A stretch of DNA of 53,795 nt, taken from Clostridia bacterium (lineage in GTDB: Bacteria; Bacillota; Clostridia; Christensenellales; Pumilibacteraceae). Location: positions 1 through 53,795 of the forward strand of contig JAAWDP010000016.1 in NCBI GenBank assembly GCA_022793815.1, in the 5' to 3' direction. Positions 50,155 to 53,795 of this stretch are shown one piece after another. Under the pieces are notes generated by a model. The model saw only the letters and a program-made list of their open reading frames with translations, was not told where the DNA came from and ran no database searches. The position numbers and the translations under genes were made by a program. How positions within the stretch are numbered: position 1 is the first letter of the stretch; each line of letters opens with the position of its first letter.

Positions 50155-53100
50155 ATGAACAAGAAGATGAGCAATGAAAAGTTTCGCATCATTCTGCTGC
50201 CGATTATCGCGGTCGTTTTGATACTCGCGATAGTTCTGCCGATTGCGGCAAACAGTTATTCGGCAACGCTTGACATGACGCTCGGGCGCGGAAAGCGGCA
50301 TGTCGTGGAACTTGACGACGTGGCGAAGGAAGCGACGCAGTATTACGATGTGAAGTTTCCCAATCCCGATGCGGGTACTTTGCAAAATTCCGACCCTCCC
50401 ACGGAAATAGAGGAGAAGTCGAGAAACGCCGCGGCGGAAACCGCGCTCAAAGTTACGGAAGAGGGTATAACGCTTCTCAAAAACGACGGTGTTCTGCCGC
50501 TTGCGAAAAATTCGAAAGTAACTCCGTTCGGCTACCGTTACATTTCTCCCGTTTGGGGCGGTGCCGGCTCGGCGTCTACGAATATGAACTTCGACTATGT
50601 CGTAACCGCGGAAGAAGCGCTTGCTTTGAACTATTCCGTAAACGATGCGGTAGTTGCCAAAATGAAGGCGGCGACGGCTACGGAGTTTGTAGGGGATAAG
50701 ACGAAGGCCCCGTCGGTTGCCACATGGGGCGGCAACGACGGCGGTACGATGGGCATGCCTCCTTCGACGGATATGACCGTTTACGAGTACGACCCCGCAA
50801 TTTATACGGGTACTGAAAGCACATGCCGCGGCACTGTCGGAGTGGTATTCATCGGCAGACGCGGACAGGAAGGCGACGACCTTTGGGCGTTTCCTTATGT
50901 GAACAGCGAAGCAGAGCACGAGCTTCAGCTTACGAAGTATGAAAAAGAAATGATTGCTTTCGCAAAAGCCAATTGCGACAAAGTCGTTGCAATATGCAAT
51001 TTCTCAAACATAATGGAAATAGGCGAGCTTAAGGACGACAGCGGAATAAACGCCATTCTTTGGATAGGCAATCCCGCTTCCAAAGGCTTCGAGGCAATGT
51101 CCGAGATAATGGTCGGCGACGTGAACCCGTCGGGCAGAACGGTGGATGTGTGGCTTCGCGACATCACGTCGGACCCCGCTCATATAAACGTAATGAACGG
51201 AACATACGCAAACAGCGACATGGTATCCAAGAATTACTACGAGTACGAAGAAGGCATTTATATGGGATACCGTTACTACGAAACCGCGGCGGCGGAAGCG
51301 GCAAACGGAAATTATGCCGGTTTCGACTATAACAAAGAAGTTGTTTATCCGTTCGGATACGGTATACACTACGATAACGACAAAATCACGCAAAGTCTTA
51401 CCGAAGTGCGTCTTAAAGGCAGCAATCTGCATGTTTCGGGCGTAATCAGAAACAACTCGGCGCGCGAAGTAAAAGAAACCGTGCAGCTGTATATCGAAGC
51501 GCCTTATTACAGAAGCGGCAGCAAAATTGAGAAGGCGGCGAAAGTTTTGGTCGACTTCGGAAAATATACAGTTGCGGCAAATTCCGAGGAGCAGTTCGAA
51601 TTTGTCATACCGAGAGAGGACTTTGCCTCTTTCGACGGCAATTGCTACTACACGACAAACGGCGGTTACGTACTGGAAGCAGGCGAATATGTGCTTCATC
51701 TCGGCAAGAACTCGCACGAAAATTGGGGCAGCGAAAAATTCGAAATGGAAGAAACTCTCGCTTATGTGGACGAGGGAGTCAAAAACGGTGCCAAGGCAAT
51801 AGGCAAACGCCCGAGCGACGGCATTGTCTCGGAAAATACGTTCGACGACGTCAAACGCTATATCGAGGATTCCGATATGACGGTAATGTCGAGAAGCGAT
51901 TTTGTCGGAACCAAACCTTCCGAGCCTACCGTAAATAAAGTGGCACCCGATTATATCGTAAAAGCAAACGCCGCATACGATAAAGACAACGACCCTATTT
52001 CGGGCGTAAAGAATCCCGACGCTACGCTTTACAGGGCGGATAAACCCACATCGAAAGCCAACAATAATCTCACGCTCAGTTCGCTCCGCGGTCTTGCTTA
52101 CGACGACCCTTTGTGGGAAGATTTACTCGACCAAATAGATTTCGACAAAGAGTCGGAAATAAGCGCGGCGATTACTTACGGACTGTATGCAACTCAGCCG
52201 CTCGAAGCGATAGGTCTTGTCCGCACGGGCGACAATGACGGTCCTTTGGGTCTGACCGCAACTTGGTCAGGCACGCAGGGACACGTTGTTGCCTGCGCTT
52301 GGGCGAGCGCTCCCATAACGGCGGCTACTTTCAATACCGAACTTATATATGAAATGGGTTTGGCGATAGGACAGGAGGGACTTACCAACGGCATAAACGG
52401 TTGGTATGCGCCTGCGGTCAATCTCCACAGAAGTCCGTTCGGCGGCAGAAACTTCGAGTATTACAGCGAAGACCCCGTGCTTTCCGGAAAGATATGCGCG
52501 GCGATTGTTTCGGGTTCGCGTCAGAACGGTTTGTTTGCTCACATCAAACACTTTGCTCTCAATGAAATGGACCATGCGAGAGGTAACGTGCACGTGTATG
52601 CAACCGAACAGTCCATGCGCGAAATGTATCTGCGCGGATTCGAGATAGCGACAAAGACGGCGGAGTGCACAGAACAGGTTTACGACGAAGCGACGCGCGG
52701 ACAAAAGACGGTTACCATAAAGGCGGCGGGCGCATATATGACGTCCATGACGTTCATCGGTCCGAAATTCTCGGGCGCCAGCTACGACCTGCTTACTACG
52801 GTATTGCGTAACGAGTGGGGCTTCGAAGGCTTTGTAATAACCGACTTCACAAGCGGCGTCAACAAGAGCAAGGACTGCGGCTATCAAGTCGGAAACGACC
52901 TTTGGATGGGAATGCGCTCCACTGCGCTTAACGACCTCGATACCGCTACGGCTCAATGGTCGGTGCGCCGCGCAATAAAGAATATAGCCTATACCGTAGT
53001 CAACAGTTCGGCATATAACGGAGTCGCTCCCGGCGCTTATGCTTATTACGATATGTCGCCTTGGCGTATCGGGCTTATAATCGCCGTAGTGATTGCGGGC

Positions 53101-53187
53101 GTGCTTGTTGCGGCAGGTACGGTTTGGGTTGTTCTTCGAGCACTCGATGAAAAGAAGAATCCCGATAAGTACGAGAAAGGCGAATAA
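50155..53187 (+). CDS. Membrane-anchored GH3 glycosidase with reversed domain order
   Basis: 1010 residues. One membrane segment lies near the N-terminus (10-33) and one near the C-terminus (about 962-987), with the enzyme outside between them. The alpha/beta sandwich usually at the C-terminus comes first (TEEGITLLKNDGVLPL onward, about 90-425), then a fibronectin III-like part (about 425-540), and the TIM-barrel domain last (about 660-900; GWYAPAVNLHR, IKHFALNE and nucleophile Asp in VITDFTSG near 896). This order is known for some clostridial beta-glucosidases. AAGGAG precedes the ATG at 50155. The substrate (beta-glucoside or related) is not inferable. Confidence 0.88.
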   Translation: MNKKMSNEKFRIILLPIIAVVLILAIVLPIAANSYSATLDMTLGRGKRHVVELDDVAKEATQYYDVKFPNPDAGTLQNSDPPTEIEEKSRNAAAETALKVTEEGITLLKNDGVLPLAKNSKVTPFGYRYISPVWGGAGSASTNMNFDYVVTAEEALALNYSVNDAVVAKMKAATATEFVGDKTKAPSVATWGGNDGGTMGMPPSTDMTVYEYDPAIYTGTESTCRGTVGVVFIGRRGQEGDDLWAFPYVNSEAEHELQLTKYEKEMIAFAKANCDKVVAICNFSNIMEIGELKDDSGINAILWIGNPASKGFEAMSEIMVGDVNPSGRTVDVWLRDITSDPAHINVMNGTYANSDMVSKNYYEYEEGIYMGYRYYETAAAEAANGNYAGFDYNKEVVYPFGYGIHYDNDKITQSLTEVRLKGSNLHVSGVIRNNSAREVKETVQLYIEAPYYRSGSKIEKAAKVLVDFGKYTVAANSEEQFEFVIPREDFASFDGNCYYTTNGGYVLEAGEYVLHLGKNSHENWGSEKFEMEETLAYVDEGVKNGAKAIGKRPSDGIVSENTFDDVKRYIEDSDMTVMSRSDFVGTKPSEPTVNKVAPDYIVKANAAYDKDNDPISGVKNPDATLYRADKPTSKANNNLTLSSLRGLAYDDPLWEDLLDQIDFDKESEISAAITYGLYATQPLEAIGLVRTGDNDGPLGLTATWSGTQGHVVACAWASAPITAATFNTELIYEMGLAIGQEGLTNGINGWYAPAVNLHRSPFGGRNFEYYSEDPVLSGKICAAIVSGSRQNGLFAHIKHFALNEMDHARGNVHVYATEQSMREMYLRGFEIATKTAECTEQVYDEATRGQKTVTIKAAGAYMTSMTFIGPKFSGASYDLLTTVLRNEWGFEGFVITDFTSGVNKSKDCGYQVGNDLWMGMRSTALNDLDTATAQWSVRRAIKNIAYTVVNSSAYNGVAPGAYAYYDMSPWRIGLIIAVVIAGVLVAAGTVWVVLRALDEKKNPDKYEKGE

Positions 53188-53202
53188 TCGGAGGAGATTA
53201 TC

Positions 53203-53622
53203 ATGCGAGAATTTTTAGGTAAAGCCGCAAAAAACGGCATAGTGAGTTATATATTGAATGCTTGCGCGTTTATCCTCGGCATAGCGGCATTGATATGCTA
53301 TCTTGTGTCGGCGGAGGACAAATCGCAAATGACCGAAACATTTATTTCGGCTACTGTCGTAGTACCGCTCGTAATAGCGGTTTTGGCAAACGGCGCGGGG
53401 ATTGTATACCAAAACAGCCTCGTCAAAATCGGCGCGTTTGCGATGTACTTTCTTTCGCTGGTCACTTGGATATTCAATCAAGTCGGCTATATAGTGAATG
53501 TTTTTATGGGTATAGACGGAAACAGTTTCGGCTTTGCGTACGTGACGGCATTTGTGTTATTCATAGTGTGCGCCGTACTCAGTTTGACGGCGGTAAAAAA
53601 TTTCAATAAAGACCGTCAATAA
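53203..53622 (+). CDS. Small four-helix membrane protein of unknown function
   Basis: 139 residues with four hydrophobic segments (about 16-36, 46-65, 72-92, 107-128) and a short basic tail. It follows the GH3 gene by 15 bases with CGGAGGAG before its ATG, so it is co-expressed with the enzyme and may sit with it in the membrane. I recognise no family. Confidence 0.75.
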   Translation: MREFLGKAAKNGIVSYILNACAFILGIAALICYLVSAEDKSQMTETFISATVVVPLVIAVLANGAGIVYQNSLVKIGAFAMYFLSLVTWIFNQVGYIVNVFMGIDGNSFGFAYVTAFVLFIVCAVLSLTAVKNFNKDRQ

Positions 53623-53662
53623 CTTGAAATGATGTAAACAAAAAGAGCTCTGTTTAAAGCGC

Positions 53663-53678
53663 AATTCCCATAGGGATT
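53663..53678. repeat. Short palindrome, CCC-ATA-GGG type
   Basis: AATTCCC-ATA-GGGATT, an imperfect member of the family at 24087 and 24920. It lies between the last gene and its terminator. Confidence 0.4.
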
Positions 53679-53719
53679 AAAAAACAAAAATTTTATAAGA
53701 GTTGCACTTTCAAGCGATG

Positions 53720-53760
53720 AAAAAGAACAGGATTTCAAATCGAAGTCCTGTTTCTTTTTA
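53720..53760 (+). terminator. Terminator after the GH3 operon
   Basis: AAAAAGAACAGGA pairs with TCCTGTTTCTTTTT (one bulged base), 13-base loop, T-rich 3' arm. Nothing else is seen up to the window end. Confidence 0.7.
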
Positions 53761-53795
53761 CATATTTATTGCAACTGACTGACTAACTTTGTTAC

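Overview
The window looks like a chromosome segment from an anaerobic, endospore-lineage Firmicute, most likely an uncultured gut-type member of the class Clostridia. This is inferred from a BofA-like sporulation protein, anaerobic ribonucleotide reductase activase (NrdG), FAD-dependent ThyX, Mini-RNase III, an MrnC-ThyX-RlmB gene block, strong AGGAGG ribosome binding sites, frequent TTG/GTG starts, TTGACA/TATAAT promoters and membrane-anchored reverse-order GH3 enzymes. No rRNA, tRNA, IS element or CRISPR array was found.

Layout. 1-2005: end of an unknown gene and citrate synthase on the minus strand. 2082-19250: rlmD and an integrative mobilizable element of about 15.8 kb inserted in its 3' end. 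The 8-bp direct repeat GTCGAGAC at 3405 (in rlmD) and 19203 (in the last codons of the serine recombinase gene) marks the junctions, and both reading frames stay open. The element gives RlmD a new C-terminal tail, and the recombinase gene ends in the displaced native rlmD end. Cargo in order: a nucleotidyltransferase/HEPN gene pair; a type I restriction-modification operon (hsdM, hsdS, hsdR) with three more genes between its subunits (a deoxyribosyltransferase-like protein, a possible nuclease-fold protein and a nuclease-SIR2 fusion); a field of degenerate repeats; a DUF6291-like protein; a hairpin cluster that may be oriT; a MobL-type relaxase; a small regulator; a broken small gene; and the large serine recombinase.

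19281-30680: chromosomal accessory genes. These include a CmpB-like membrane protein, a YiiX-like papain-fold protein, a TM1266-like protein with an ABC importer behind a structured, terminator-bearing leader (its binding protein is circularly permuted), a lipoprotein, a P-loop kinase-like protein flanked by short palindromes, a membrane-bound XRE regulator, a DUF421 protein, ilvC, a MATE remnant, BofA, a Nudix hydrolase and an asparaginase.

30743-47795: mostly housekeeping genes in tight plus-strand operons: CNNM/CBS transporter-metG-tatD-radical SAM-nrdG; ftsH and followers; mazG-dus-antiporter; mrnC-thyX-rlmB-tpiA-gpmI. A small YjzC-like gene lies on the minus strand at 39780-39935.

47907-53760: a LytTR response regulator and GHKL sensor kinase, followed by a membrane-anchored GH3 glycosidase whose promoter carries two perfect direct repeats of LytTR-site type, and a small membrane protein. 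The arrangement suggests that the two-component system controls the glycosidase.

The most interesting points are the rlmD/recombinase junction, in which a tail domain would change fusion partner when the element excises; the dense set of candidate antiphage effectors around the type I RM genes; the circularly permuted ABC binding protein; and several apparently leaderless genes.
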